Positions 12,001 through 26,533 of a stretch of 64,000 nucleotides of DNA are shown here, in pieces; positions within the stretch are counted from its first letter, which is position 1, and each line of letters opens with the position of its first letter. The notes beneath the pieces were generated by a model that worked only from the letters and a program-made list of their open reading frames with translations, did not search any database and had not been told where the DNA came from. A program made the position numbers and the translations under genes. The stretch is from Chaunax sp. Z400. Lineage: Eukaryota; Chordata; Actinopteri; Lophiiformes; Chaunacidae. The DNA lies in the NCBI GenBank assembly GCA_037577475.1, contig CM075188.1, positions 17,566,501 to 17,630,500 of the forward strand. Direction: 5' to 3'.

Positions 12001-15000
12001 CTCTGTGAAGGACATTTTTGCCAGCCAGCAGTGAGAGGATCCTTTGTGTTTGCATATATTTCCCACACATACACTTTGCTTGCTAGTTGGGCACACATGG
12101 GGAGTCTACAGCTGTTCCCTCCCCTCAACGCTGCCAAATTTCATTACAATGGATCTGAAACCAAACACTCTGTTGCATTAGCCATAGGCAAGAAAATGCA
12201 CTCCTTGTTTATTTAAGTCTAACTAATACGGAGCCATTAACATGCTGTGATGTTAACTTTCAAACTTCAGAAGAAAATACAATTCACCCGCAGAACTGAA
12301 CTTTTCCAGAAAATGAAATTCAATCTATCCCTTAAGACAGTTTCAAAAGGGTCAAAGTCAACAGCATGACATGTGGAGGCACTTCTGCACAAAGTTAGTG
12401 ATGCATCTCATATCCAAATAGTTTGAAAAGGGCTCTGAGGATTTAGATCGCTGTCTTGATATAGTATATTTGATTTGTTCAATTTCACCCCAGTGAAAAT
12501 CCAAAGAACATGCCGTTTTCAGGATGTCAATGTTGTGTATCATAGCCATCATAATGCTTACATATCCTGCTTCAGGACTCTAAGGTCTCTTCAGAATCCA
12601 GTGAACATGGTGAAACAGATGATTTCCTTGAGACATCCTGGGGATATTGTATTTCCCTGGCAATGAATGTATTTGTGACGAATATGTCCATTTTTTTTCC
12701 AGTCTGTATGCAAGGAGTGAGGAAGGTAGGTCTCTCAGCCTCAGCAGAATGAGCAGATGCTCTGCTGACCAGTCAAAGATTCATGTCTAGGTATGGAGAG
12801 ATTACTCTGTGACGATGTATTAACATCCTCTATAGGTGACAGGGTCAGCTCAATACGTGCCTCACATTTGAAGCAAATTTAAGCGCTTTTTGCCATCAGA
12901 TCCACGGCCAAAATCTGCTGCAATATTTAAGATATTATGCTAATTGTTATTAATAAGAGATAGGCCTACAATTTAAAAAGACTTGCTAATGAACTGAAAT
13001 GCACTCTACTATCTACGGTCCATGTTACATTTGCGAAAATTCAATTCAGTAAGGCAAGATATTAAAGATATGTCTGATTTCATTAAGGTATTAGAATTAT
13101 TTAACAAAATATAGACAGAAATAGCTGCCTCCAGATTAATGACCCGAATGATAACATTTCCAGATCGATCAGTGCCGTGAGCAGCCCAGCATTCACTGAG
13201 CATATTTGCTTTTAATAAGACATTCCTGTTCAGATTGATGTATAGGAGCAGGCAGGCAGGCAGATGCAGTCATTCTCAGCTACTCTGAGCCATTCTCTGT
13301 TCCTCCATCTGACTTGAGAAAAAAAAAGAAAAAAAAGACTTATCGGTTCTGTGAATGAAGTCAGTTGCTTGAGAGACAAATGTGCCTCCCAGAATCTGTT
13401 TACTGTGCCACGTTACACTGAAATCACTTTAGGATAAAGGGTTACTTGCAGTGCAGCCTGTTTAGCCACATCACTTAGAATGGCTAAATGCTGAAAAGTG
13501 GCATGCAGCTGTGACACGTCTCTACTGAACCTCTGTCGTGGTCCATTTTTGTTGAGTGTTAATTCGCCACAAGTCTCTTATTTGGTCTAAATCTTGACAA
13601 ATGACTTAAAATCAGTTCATGAGTATGCCACTGTTTAGCATAGTACCAGAAACACTTTATTCAAATGACCAATGATTAGAGCACAGGAGGAAGCCTTATT
13701 ACCCGTAGGGCCGGCAGGCAGATACAAAAACAGGTCTAGAATTGTCAGATAAATTGTGCTATTTTCCTGAATATTGGCAAGCTATGGCTCACTAGAGGCA
13801 CACTATGGTGTTGTCAATAATAATGTCTGTCTGTGGCTTATTTATTTTCTTATCAGCTTTAATCAGTCTGTGTTGACAGTGACATCTGTGCTCAGCAATA
13901 TCCAAATGCTACCAGTTAAGATCCCTGTACATATTTGTGTTGCTTCGAGTCATATGGCTGTAATGTATAATTAAACATTTATGTTCGAGGACACAGTTGA
14001 CCGTCTAATTTTGGGTATCGCCACATATGTTCTTAAAGAATTTGAGTCTCTATAAGTCTAGAGTGTCTGTGTCTTGACCCACTGCAAAAAAAAAAAAAAA
14101 AAAAAAATAGGAGACAAGTGCCACAAATAACAAAAGACTTAGAGCCTCAAAATACACAAATGTCTGTTTCTTCAATCAGCCATATGATATCAAACCATTG
14201 AGGACTATTTAAGTACAGTTATTTCCTGTAAAACACTGAAGGATAAGAGGTTGTTCACTTCAGATTTTATGGTTGACGACTGAGCGAGAGTTGAATAAAA
14301 AGACTCTGGCCTTTTGCCCCCTATTCTCTAACTGAACAGATAGCTGCTGGTTTTGGACAGTTGTCTGACTGACTGCATCTCCACTGAGGAGCACATTTTT
14401 CCACTTTTCTGCCCGGCTCAACGACCGGTTATTCCAAGAGGCGTTTGCCTGTCTGGAGAAACAACGCTGGACCTGTGGGCAAATGTGTGCGTGTGTGCAT
14501 ATGCGTCTGTGTAGTTGTACGTGTATCGCCCATGTCTACTTCTCTCACTTGCTGAAACATATCCGTCCAAATTTGACAGCGCAGGGGCAGACAGCCATGT
14601 TTCTGAATTCTGATCATTTAAATGCTCAGAGGCTTGAATAGCAGGCCTCTGAAAAGAAAGACACATAGAGGAGCAGCCCTCCACATGCTTCTGTATCACA
14701 TAAGGGACTGCCTGCCACTTTCCTGTGAAAAATAATGCTCACTTGTCAATCTTCCATTGAGGTATATGCTTTGTTTCATCTGGGGCACGCCCCGAAGGAG
14801 ATCAGAACTGTTGTATCTAGGAATTGCCTCCAAAATATAGGGTATGAAAAAAAAATGACATGTTTGATACAACTCTTGAGCTGATGCTACCATACTTCAG
14901 TGTAGAAAATAAACTATTTACTCATTTGCTTACACAGAAAGAGACAATGGATAAATGTGATATGTATTTGAAATAAAGGTGGGAGCTATGCAAATGTAAA

Positions 15001-17550
15001 ATTTAAACCTAAACAAACAAACAAACAAAAAAAGAAGCCCTTAAGCCCTGTGGATATTTGCTGCTTTTGTATAAAATACTAATTGAACTGCTATTCAATT
15101 GCATGAGAACCTTTAAAAATAAAAGAATAAAAAATGTATCACTGCCCTAATTACTGAAATTATTGTCCAATGATGAATCGACTAACACACAGTTATTTAC
15201 ACAAAGGTACTGCATTCCTCCAGAAAAGCAATTCTCTGTAGTCCATAGCACAAACTATAAACGTGTCAAGTGATTTATCTATGCGGCAATGCAAATAAAG
15301 AAAAACACCCAACAGCTTGAGTACGAGGTCTGCATATCTGTCCACACAAACATTTCTGTGTCATTTTGAATTACACTACCTACTACAGTTTCATGATGCA
15401 TAGCATCTGAGGCGAGCTAAAAAAACCCTTACTTGTACAACTGTGGGGAACATAACATAACTTTACCACCAGCAAGGTTTATTTCTTATAAATAAAGTTA
15501 ACAGCTAATGACAATGTTCTAACAAGTCCAGAGCAGCCAACCGTGCCTTCAGCCTACAGCAACCGCGTTGAAAGAGACTCTGTCCTAAACATCCCACGGG
15601 TCGTCATAAATGAGGAGGTTTATATCAGTCTATCTCGTACAGAGAGAGAGAGAGATTGACTGTTTTGCAAATTATTCACAGGGATTATAAATCACAGCGG
15701 TGCCACTGTTTCCAATAATGGGAGAGAATGCTTCCTCATTCCTTAATACAAATGACATGAAAAACAACAGCTGCAGCAATAAAACACCCAGCCATAAAAA
15801 AAAAGGATAAATAAATGGAGAAAGCCAGGAAAAGCCAGGGCTCATCATTAAACATGCTGGCGTGCATCTCAATGTCATCTCAATGACTTGATGTCTGTTT
15901 AATTTTTGTATTTGCTTGTTTTGGTCTTGTGTAGTCAATTATCTGAAACATTGATCTCATTCATTCAGTCATTATGTTTATCTTATTGGATTGTAATATT
16001 TTTCTCGTCTGTGACGCACTTTCTCAAAGTCTCGAGAGGTCATTTTTACCTTCCCTTGTGACGGCGTACAACCTAAACTGACCGGAGAGATTTCACCATC
16101 TTCATATTGGTCAGTCAACAAAATGCATTGCATTCTGTTGTGACAGCCTCATATTTCTCCAGAATCCTGTTGTCATGAAGAGACACATTTTAATACTGAC
16201 GGTATTTTTAGAAACAGTATATTCCCAGGTAGACTCTGGAAGACACAGCGGTTTGGTAGTTTACCACAAGCTGCTGGCAGATGAAAGACTATCTTGAGGA
16301 AATGCATACTGTTTAAATTAAAATAGCTATTTTGCAAAACGTATAGTGTTCTTATAATATGGGTGCATTTGCAGTTTCATCTGTGTGACCAACAGCAGGC
16401 GAAGTGACTATATTTACTGTTGTGATGTTGAAACGTTGTTTGTTTGTTTGATGTCTGTTTTCACATTGAGCATTGTTTGATTCCTCTATTTTGCAGGGTG
16501 ACAGCGCAGCCAGTGAAAGCCTTTCACTGGTGTCTTGTCTTGCTTAGACAATGCATTGAATAAACACTTTGGACACAGCTTTGTGTTTGAACAGTACTGT
16601 AGCTTGACTAATGATTAAGGAGCGATGACCCTAGTTTTCTGTCAAGTGCTATTCTAAAATGTATCAATGGATTTTGGCTCCGAGGAGCTCATCCTTGATG
16701 CATACTAACACTGCAGCATGATTTCTATAATAGCCTCTATGAAAAGGACTTTTTCAAAGACGGAGTTGTACTTTCACAAACATGTGACACGAATAGCGGT
16801 AGTGACACAGCTGTAGTGAAAGGATCACAAGAACATTTGAGAATATATTTGATTGGTCATGAAATAAAGAATAATCGCGAGGTGTCTGCACGTTTTGGAA
16901 CGGAAATCTACTTTTTCCTGCTTGTGTCTCTTCAGGGTTTATTCATTTTACATTTATCTTAATCTACGCTGAGCTGGGAGGCAACACCTTGGAGAAGGGC
17001 CAACACCTAAAACAAACAAATCTATTCAAAGTCATACCTGCAGGCTTTTAATTAATCTCACCAGGACTTGAACGGACAAGGAGGAAACTCACTGTCAGAC
17101 GTGGCGATAATCAAACCCTGATGCTTCTGACGCAACAGCTTGAATCTTTGAGTCAAAACAAAGTGTTGCTCTTTTATTTCAACAAGTATTTTACTGCAGC
17201 AAGAACTCTCTGACCTCAATCCCCGGGCCTCAGTCAGATCATAAAAACATAAAGAACCAAAGTTAGTGTGTAGATTTGAAAGTGAAATTGATAATAAATA
17301 ACAGATGAAGTGTGATATTCTTCGACAGTCACTTCCAGATGAGTGTCACTCTATTTCTCCATTTAATGCACTTGGTTATTATAATGCATTGCTGCCACCG
17401 AGATGGTGATTTACACTTAGGCCAGGTGAGAGCATTGCTAATGGCTAATGAAGGTGAAACACAAAGGCAATTCATTTCTACATTAGCCTCCCCTCTTTCC
17501 TCTGTGAGTTCACGCTGACCTCCTTGCTCATCTGTGTCCTGTGATGGCTG

Positions 17551-17551
<1 letters not shown>
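9006..17551. other. non-coding intergenic DNA, no gene seen
   Basis: Long AT-rich interval. All frames on both strands are short (under 95 codons) and lack motifs or codon structure. It holds only simple tracts such as an A22 run (14086-14107). Some parts, e.g. 9890-10110 and 16490-16760, have a less repetitive texture, but nothing can be assigned. Confidence 0.5.
14086..14107 (+). repeat. poly(A) tract, 22 nt
   Basis: Uninterrupted run of A. It could be a retroposon tail, but no element body is recognisable upstream. Confidence 0.9.

Positions 17552-17617
<66 letters not shown>
17552..17617 (+). repeat. (CA)n microsatellite
   Basis: About 33 perfect CA units. The poly-Val/Cys frame on the minus strand across it is an artefact. 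Confidence 0.97.
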
Positions 17618-17623
<6 letters not shown>

Positions 17624-18600
17624 CTAAAGGGGCATTGTTCAGACATTTTCACCCAAAATACACTTTTAACAAGTCACATCCCTTAACAGTCTTAACATTT
17701 AAAAACAGTATAACCTTTCGTTTTGGCTTGTGGCAAAAACAAAAGACACATAATTGGCTGTGTTTTTCATGTCCCATGAGCCCCATGAATGACCCAACCA
17801 ACAATGCTTTTGCACATCTTTCATTACTTTCTGAGCTACCCAGCCTGCCTGTGGCACCGAGTCCGAAACTGGCTGGCTTGCAAATAGGCATCTTCAGGAA
17901 GAGAACTGCCCGTTCATTACTCTGAAGCTGTCTTTTAGTTTTAATTCTGGATTCTGGATGTTTCAGCAAACTCAAAGCCACTAACCCCTGAGTGACCTAT
18001 AGGCTTTCAGACAGGTGAATCGAATTAATGAGCAATCAACTGCAGCAGAGAATCAGAGTCCATAGAGAGGTCATCCATGAAACCAACAAACACAAAAACA
18101 AAATCATGAAGTGAGAAAATGTCAACATCTGGATGTTTCATTCATCATTTCATTTCATTTGCACTAAGTTTTCAATAAAAAAAAAACTTACCTAAAACTA
18201 TATACCTACTATACAAAAAAACAATAACATTCTATAAACCCTTAACAGTCTTGCTGATTTAAAAGTTTTGTGTCAGAGTTGCTTCAAGAAGTGCAAAGTG
18301 TACGAGGACATTTTGGATGCTCCCCGCTGTGCAATTTTGAATTTAAACCCAATTTCTTCCGGTGGCACACCTAAACAGAGCCAACTTGATATCAGGCAGC
18401 CTCGGAATGAATGTTTTTACACTTAAAATGCTGCATATATTTGTTCAGAAAATCCTAACAGCGGAAGGTATTGGCAATTCTCCATCATTGGTAGAGTAAA
18501 ATTGACATGTACAACATAAAATGCAAAGAATTTCCAAGACAACATTACATGAGTGCCTAGAACATAAAATTGCATTCACAAACATCTAGTCCCTTTTGTC
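17618..18600. other. non-coding intergenic, no feature seen
   Basis: No gene. Two overlapping ~100-codon frames (17635-17981) lie on opposite strands, without motifs; treated as chance. Confidence 0.5.
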
Positions 18601-18959
18601 TGCAAAAAAATGACTGTCTCCTGCTACCACTTTTGTGGCTTCCTCAGTGATGACAGTAGCGACGATGCCGTTTTGAACAGGCTTTATTTTTTTAACACAA
18701 ATAAACTTAAATACAAACAGCTTTTCAGCTTCATAAACAGTGCCAGTCCTAGACGCGCCCCTCGCATCTCCAGTCTCCAGGCTGAGCCTTTTCAGGCCGA
18801 CTCCAGCGTACAGCCTGCCCTCTCAGACAGACTCAAGTTGGCAGCGCTTCCCCAGGTCCACCAGGCTCCATGAGGGAGAGAGAGCAATCAGTTCTTAACA
18901 CAAAACACCTGGAATAATTAGCTCTCTCCCCCCTACTCTAACGCAACCAGGCTGCCACA
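18601..18959 (+). mobile_element. dispersed repeat family A, long copy (possible solo LTR)
   Basis: Shares ordered blocks with the copy at 56001-56379: tctcctgctaccact, ttgtggNttcctcagtgaNga, tttaacacaaataaa, agacgcgcccctcgc, ctccagtct, ggccttttcaggNcgac, gaggNagagaNagcaatcag, acacaaaacacctggaataa, accaggctgccaca. The segment TGTCTCC...GCCACA is about 345 bp, a size and TG..CA shape compatible with a solo LTR. Near-matching 5-mers (atgac/attac) flank it. No coding part. Class unresolved: LTR or another nonautonomous element. Confidence 0.6.
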
Positions 18960-21900
18960 ATTACATTTGGTTAATCACAGAAAAATGGACAAATGAGACA
19001 AGAAGACAAGGTTATGTTCTATTTACAGTGAATCACTGTATTAGGACTGTGAAGTCTAACTTTTCTTTTAATCCACCAGTTTAAATTTTATAGGAATGAG
19101 TTGTGGGAGCATCCCACCAGCTGCTAGCACTGTGACAAGATTAATCTCCTAATTCCTACTAATACTTTCACTTGCGAACGTGTTTAAGTACACACGGCAT
19201 GGCTGTTGGAATATTAATTGACTGCTGTCAGCTTTTCTGAAATGATGTAATGGATTGTCTAGTTTGACTTGGAGCAGAGTCATGATACCATGTACATGAT
19301 ATTGTAAATTCGAGGGAATTAATCATGAAGCGTATGACCCCAATTAGAACTTGACTCCATTGCTTGAGCGCTGAAATCCTATGAGGCGGATTTGAAACGA
19401 TCATTGTCAGTCAGCATGAGACATCAAAGAACTTTGAAAATGACACTGTCTCAGTTGGTCAACTTTATCTTTAGAGATTTGGCTTACTCGTTGTAAAAAA
19501 AATAATTTTTGCATGCAGATATGTGGTCTCTTACTATGAAAGGATGGTAAGTCAGCATTTTCTTTTACTCAGCTGTCGCTTAATAACATCGGGTTGCTGC
19601 GGAATGTGTTAATTAGATGCAAAGGTGAAAATCTAAGATGTTGTAAAAACTAACAAACCAATATATATTCATGAGGTTAATTACAGGATGTGATAAAATG
19701 ATACCTTTTCATTATCAAGCCAATTGTCGAATAGCAACTTGCGCTGGAAGGTGTCAGATTGCAAATCAGTGTCAATTACGTAGACATTTCGAGTCAATGC
19801 TTTTTGTTAAGTTTACAGATGTGTAAGATTTCATTATCAAAGTCACTGTGAAAAGACCACCTGCCCACTCAACTCAGACTGTTACACAACTGTCATGTGA
19901 AGATAGATGGAACAAGCTTTTTTCTTTTTTTCTCTCTTTTTTTTGGCTGCGCTGTTTCTCCAACAGCTAGTTAGCAATCGGACTAAAGTATCTGTTTTCT
20001 TTTAGGTTTGCAGGAGAGGATCGATACATATCTTTTGGCATATCAATGAGCAAAATCCCTTACCACCACCTTTAAGTTCAGACTGTGAACATGTTAATTT
20101 TCAATGCTCACTACAGGATGGCCAGGCTTGACAGTCTCCCCTGCGCCATAGTGCTTGTCAGATATGTTTTAATTATTATAGGTTAGGTAGAGTTGAGGGC
20201 TAAGAGTTTCATAGCTGTGACTACATACAGTAGGGGACACTTGTTGCTTTATGAATAGTGTGAAGAGTGTGTACTGTGCAATGCTTGATTTTCTTTATGG
20301 CAGGGGTTAATATGTATCAAAATGAGACCACTTAGTCTGAATAAGTCATCTTTTTACTGATCAGCAAGGGCAACTGTTGACTATAGATTTCATGGTTGGT
20401 TTTAAAAACCTTCATGGGATCTCTTGCATGCCACAGAATCTGCATGTCACCTTTTTAATTAAACCAGCATTAAATGCCGACACTTTGATCCTCTGCATTC
20501 AGTCGTCTTTCATTTTTAAATTCAAATGACCCTGACCTATAAATTTTTAAATCACTCTGCGATTTTTTTTTGCTAAGTACTAAAAACATTTCTCTGACAT
20601 TTCTATCATAACAGGCCTGGTAGTAGAGAGGCAGGGGCAGGGCTCATTTTGACTCTGGGACCTCCACCTCATGGGAGGATTGGGGCTGTAATTTACGAGC
20701 TAGCATTTCATAAATCCTACAATGATAGCCATAGATTGCAGGCTGCAGTGAGGCCGATAAAACATTCTGCCAGGTAAAATATGTTTTGTGATCTTCAATA
20801 TCATGAATATCAAATTTAGCGTCAGACTAAAGAAGATTTATTTGTAAAAAATAAAATGTGAATGCACAGCAATTTAAAAAAAAAATGATGGACAAGTTTT
20901 CAATTAAGTTAAAATTCTTCACACATGGAATCAAATACTAACATGATGCTCGTTTGTGCGTCATTTTTCAGCAATCTCTGATTTCTCACAAATGCTAAGT
21001 GAGCTGTTAATCAAATCATGTTTTGGTGAATGGTGCAAAATTTAAAGTAAATAAAACACACTGATTGCCTACTGATTTACTATTGTGTCTCACAATTAGT
21101 GGTGTTATATCACTTTCAATCGACAAGTGGCTTGTAAACAAGCTCATGCCAAGAATCATGAACAAGAGCAGCGTTTCAAAGCTTTACAATCACCTTGCTT
21201 ATTATTCAGAGTCGTCTATCCACTACTGATTAATGCATCTGAGCAAATGCATGCAGAAGGTCTGGTTAAACTGCAGTGGTGTTTTAATCAAGTGGACCTT
21301 TGTTTATTACAGCCACCTCGTTTGTCCACCAGCCTTGCACTTTCACATGGTCCTTATCTACTGATCACAATAGAGTGAAAAATCCTGCAAAGAAAATATG
21401 CTGTTAGACTTCAGGGCTTTCTACCTCCTCCATCACTCATCTGTTAACATCATTCCTTCCTTGGAGTCTTGTCTAGCCGAGTATTTTATCGTGCAGTGGC
21501 AACAGTGGGCACCCCTGTCAGCTGCCCTGATCCCACTGGACCTCTGCCACTATTGACCGAGTGACCCTGTACACTGTTAAGGGAAAACAGCATTTCCTGC
21601 AACAGCGTCAAGGTCCCTGAGTAGCAACAAAGAAACCCAACGTGACTGACACCGGGTGACAAACACTTTGAACTCGGACAACAGGAAATGAATGCAAGGG
21701 CTGCAGCCAGAAGGCACAGTACATTGCAGACAATGCAGTTATATTGCCACTTCTATCCAGATGACACATGTTGATACTTTGGCTGTGGTCTCAGTTCAAC
21801 TTGTGATTCTGTGCTTCTGGTTGTCCTCCAATGCTGTTGGCACTCTGGCCACATAGAGACAGGCCCTGCAGATGCCCTGAGAATACAAATGTGAGTGGCT

Positions 21901-22342
21901 TAGCTTTTACAAACCTTACAAATCTTAACACGGTGTCAACAAATCAATGCTATGAAATTACCCTCATTTGAATCCCAGTTTGCACTTAGCCAGTGAACGG
22001 TCTATGCCCATCAGTCATTACATTTACATCGAAAACATCTCTCAGTGTCGGCAGTGACAGCATCTGGTTTTTGGCCTTGGTGGCCCCTGGAATTTATGTG
22101 CTTAACCCTGCATGCCAAATGAGCTAAAAAGCTGATTGTTGGTCTTTTCTTAATGCTTGATTTGTGCCCTCCCACATTTACCCCCTTTAAAATGACCTCT
22201 GTTATGGATGTTTGATTTCACACTTAGAGCTTCTAATTCTGTACTAGTAGAATTTAAAACACAAAGAAACGTGGCAACTGTCATTCCAAATATGTACTGC
22301 AGATCTACTTTTTCTAATTTGCCAGCCACTGTTCACATAGGC

Positions 22343-22345
<3 letters not shown>
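18960..22345. other. non-coding intergenic, no feature seen
   Basis: AT-rich, no recognisable gene, repeat or RNA. Short frames lack motifs. Confidence 0.5.

Positions 22346-22422
<77 letters not shown>
22346..22422 (+). repeat. (AC)n microsatellite
   Basis: About 38 perfect AC units, the longest AC tract in the window. Confidence 0.97.
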
Positions 22423-22425
<3 letters not shown>

Positions 22426-22879
22426 ATAATGTGTCCCTGATGTGCTCTAGAAAAAACAACAATTCAACATCTGTTGGGATCCCCCTGGTGCTGCTTTAAT
22501 GCAAAAGGGTATGTGCAGGAAGGAAATATTGTTAGGTCCCCACAAAGCAAACAGCACAATGAGCATTTGCCATAAATATTGCACTGCACTGTAGACTTAC
22601 ACACTAAATTGCAAAGTAGTCTGTCATTAAATTGCTATCCGAGGAAGGACATCTGCAGTGGCAGGCAGACTTGTGTTCAACATCAAGGGTGAAACTAATC
22701 AATCAGACGGCAATGCCACCATAATCCATTACACTCAACGTTATTGAAATACATTCAAATTAAAAGTCTATTTCCAGGTCGTCTGCTCGAACATGTAATA
22801 GGAACCATTCATAGCACTGTCAATATTACAATTATATCACAAATAAGCTGAAAGCAATTTACCCCTCTGTATTAACAGA
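22423..22879. other. non-coding intergenic, no feature seen
   Basis: No gene or known repeat. Confidence 0.5.
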
Positions 22880-23110
22880 GAAACGGCATGGAGGATGGCA
22901 AATGCCTGACATTAGACCGTCTGATCATTTAAATCTATTTTTGATTGCTGGAGATATGAAACCCCAGCTCAGATATCATTAATTGCTTATCCTCCCTTTT
23001 CCAGTCAACATAATGCTCTCCCTTCAGGATCTGCAATGCGATCCATTGAATCCGAGATGTAATTTACATGATCTGCAAGACAAGTTATTGTCATTTGTAA
23101 GATATCAGAC
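22880..23110. promoter_or_regulatory. CNE-like stretch (candidate only)
   Basis: Low-repeat sequence dense in homeodomain-type words (TCATTAATTGC, TGATCATTTAAAT) and complex non-AT-tract sequence. It resembles conserved non-coding elements found around vertebrate neural genes. Judged by eye only; no alignment was possible. Confidence 0.25.
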
Positions 23111-26100
23111 ATAAAAAGTTTAAAGAGGAAGCTATAAAGGTCATGCCAGTAATTTCATCAGCTAAGAAATTTGATGTTGATTGATTTCAGGGCTTTCCTC
23201 TATAATGAAACAATGACACTGTCATACACGGCTATAGCACCATCAAACCATTTCTTTACGGTGATGATTTTAGGAAATAATAAACAATTATTCCTAAGAA
23301 GACACTTGGGGCTATTAAATGATCTAATTTTAGTGTGAGTCCAACTCCCTTTAACTGAGCGAAATCTGGGCACAAAGTAAGGAGCAAGGCACAAAGTGGT
23401 TGTATTTTGTCCTTTAATTACTCATACGTGTGTTTTAACATGAATTAAACCAATCAGAGGGTCTTATCCCATTCCCTTTTAAAGCCAGGTTTATCTGGGT
23501 CAATGCTATTTAAACAGTGGGGCTTGTCATGCTGATGGAGAAGTATGTGGTGCTTGGCCTGTGGACGCTCTGACTGCCCTCTCCCAATCTTCTATCCCAT
23601 CAGCTACTACATTTACCTTCATATGAGCAAATGCACCAATATTTAACTGAGTTGGAGGATGCACGCTCTTTTTTTGTTGTTGTTGTAATATACAGATCAC
23701 AGACCTCTCTGCTGCCTTAACATGCCCATGGAACACACATTCGCTCCTTCTTACACAATGTGGGTGCTGGGTGTGAAAATGACAGAAATGAGAAATAACA
23801 AGAAGTGTGTTATTGCACTTTTTGTGTGCACTATTTGGGCATGACATAATTTAAATTTAAATTTGTCTTAAGTTTGCTTCAGACTACAGAAACATTCAGA
23901 GGCGTATCCTTTATTAATAATCATACGATAAATGATCGGCATTTATCCTTATTTGAAATAGCGTTTCTTTATATATTCAAATTTGTTACATCAAATTTGC
24001 AGACCACCAATCAAATGTATATTTCCAAATAGTCGACCAACAAAGCGGCGCTGTGTGCAGGCACTGCTGGCCATGGATGAAAGAAAAATGCAATTGATTG
24101 CTTGGAATGCATTCACATTTTTAATAAAATAAAATCAGATTAGATCTCACAACACTTCAGTCATGCTATATTGAAACTGACCTGCAGTTCAGTCGACATT
24201 AAATCATGCAGCACACTGTGTATTTCCCACTTTGTTTTCTCAGCTGGGTTCATCTGTTCCTGTTTCTTACTTGTTACTTACTTAAAGCAGTGAATATGAT
24301 TCTATATCAATATCGTTTCATAAATAACAGGAATGATTCTGTTTGAGTTGAGTCACTTGTTGAGGGCTTTATATGAAAACAAAACAAAACTGTATACTTG
24401 TATGGACAACTCTCTGTTTCTGTGTTCTGTTAACTGGGGAGAGAAGCAGAGCGAGGTGTATTTTGGTGCCTTAATCAATTATATGACGAAGACAAACTAC
24501 TCTCTAAATAGGGCAATCACAGCACAAAGGCAATGAAAATAATATGACAAAGATCACAGACAGAAAGTGTTCTTCGAGATGTCAGCTCACTCACGGTTAG
24601 TAGAACCCTGTGGGACCACTTGGGTAGAATTAGCATGAGAAGGTTCCCCTGCAAAGACCCCTCTGAATGTTAATGAGAAACTACAATGCAATAGAGACAT
24701 TCATGATATATTTTATATCTTGTCTTCATGGTCTCATTGGACCTTCGGCACCTGCAAGGAAACTCAGAATCAATATTCACTTGCAATGCGCACATACTCA
24801 AGGTTACAACTGTTTTCCCTCTACTTATCAATTATAAACACAGCACTGGGCCCAGTACCTCATGTATGGATCCCACCTAAGTCCCACTATGAATGTTTGC
24901 ACTTCTCAGGCAAGATGTTTGCATGAGACATGACCAAAGTCAAATCAAGAGATTTTGACGCTTTAATCATCTTAAGTAGAAACTGTAATGTATAGTTTTG
25001 CATATAGATGCAACCAACATTTACAATTCAATAACATATATTATTAAATTATTTAGTTACTGGCTTACATTACACAGGAATGCAGTTATGTTCTTCATGG
25101 AAATAAAAAAATTCATTTGAGCTTTGGAAATTTTCTGGTTTGCTCTTTTACATCTTGTGATTTTCATTTGGTAAAGTGTTGACAGGAAGTCTTGCAGGGA
25201 AATTCCTTTATCCTAATGCTTTAAATGTAGGAGTGAACTTTGCCCTCCATCTCTGAGGATAAACCAAATGGTAGGCAATGGTTGGGACAGAATGCTCTTA
25301 CTTTCTTACCATCCTTGTTAGGAGAAAGATGGATACACATTGATTATTGAACCTTTGAGGTACATGGGTAGTCCCTCTTACATTTCATCTAGTCTGCAGC
25401 TGGAGCATAAATATTTCGCCATCAGCAAGCTCCTATTGTGTCATGTTAAGGTTTTTTTTCCGTTTTTTTTTTTTTTTTTGACTCTTCAGTCCAAGAGTTA
25501 ATGTGTGTATTCTGATATCTGTTAAACTGCTTATTATAATCACAGCAGGTCCCTGACCATTAAGATGGAAGTAGTTACCCTTAAGAAGCAAATAGTGTAG
25601 GTGAGTGGCCAATAAGGTGTTACATGCTGAATGATGAATAGAGATGTTGATACTGAGTGATATAGCAGCAAAATGGACTCATTTGCATGGGTCTCGGCAT
25701 ACAATATGTGGAGTGTGAGTGGAGGTTATCTATATTTGGCCTTCATAAACTAGTACAGAATGAAATCATGAAGTTATTGCTTGAGGCTTCCCTCCAGCAA
25801 ATGCCAATAAGTTTATCGGACAAATGCTAAATGTATTGATGTGAGAATCTATTCTGCTGCAAAGGAACTGAACTCAAGAATTAAAGAATGCATTGTCCTT
25901 GTTTGCTGAAAAACAAGGTGAGAACTCATACCGTTAGATAACAGGATTGTACAACACTATTTATTAAACACAGACGGATCTTTCTGATGTGTATCCAATG
26001 TACTGCAAGCATTTGTCAGAAAAAGTGAAAATAATATCAGACAGAAGGAGCGAATTAAATTATTAAATTCAGTCTCATCTAAAAATGAATGACGAATTGT

Positions 26101-26465
26101 GCAGATCTATTAATTTCCTAAATATTTTAAGTTTCACTCCAGTCAGATGGTCCTGTACAACCATTGGCATCATCAGAAATCTCCTCTATCCAAAAGATTA
26201 AAATATTGTGCTTATCTTACACCGTTATTTAAATAGTTTATTCTTTTGTGTGAAGGAAATCAATCACTGTTGTTCTGTATATTTTAGAAGCTCCGGGGTT
26301 TAATTTTGATTGAGTCTATGTCTCACATCTGCACCAAAGACAAGGCAAGAAAACGGTGCTCTTGGACAAAAAATAAAAGTCTGAGGATTAACAGGTGACC
26401 TATGATGTTGTGATGTTGTGTGTCTCCTTGTATCACTTTGCTATGGCTGTGCTTTATCTCTCCAG
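23111..26465. other. non-coding intergenic, no feature seen
   Basis: No recognisable gene or mobile element. A T-rich block (25449-25480) and dispersed AT-rich tracts are the only simple features. Confidence 0.5.
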
Positions 26466-26533
26466 GGCTGCAGACCAACCAAGAGCTTGATTGGTGGCTT
26501 GGGACTCACCTGGGCCCGGTGTGCTCCGTGCAC
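26466..26533 (+). other. isolated exon-like segment, uncertain
   Basis: A 68-bp GC-richer segment starting after tttatctctccag (a good acceptor) and ending at CAC|GTAAGC (a good donor) on the plus strand. It is open in at least two frames. No homologous protein is recognised and no partner exon is visible; it could be a non-coding RNA exon or chance. Confidence 0.2.
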
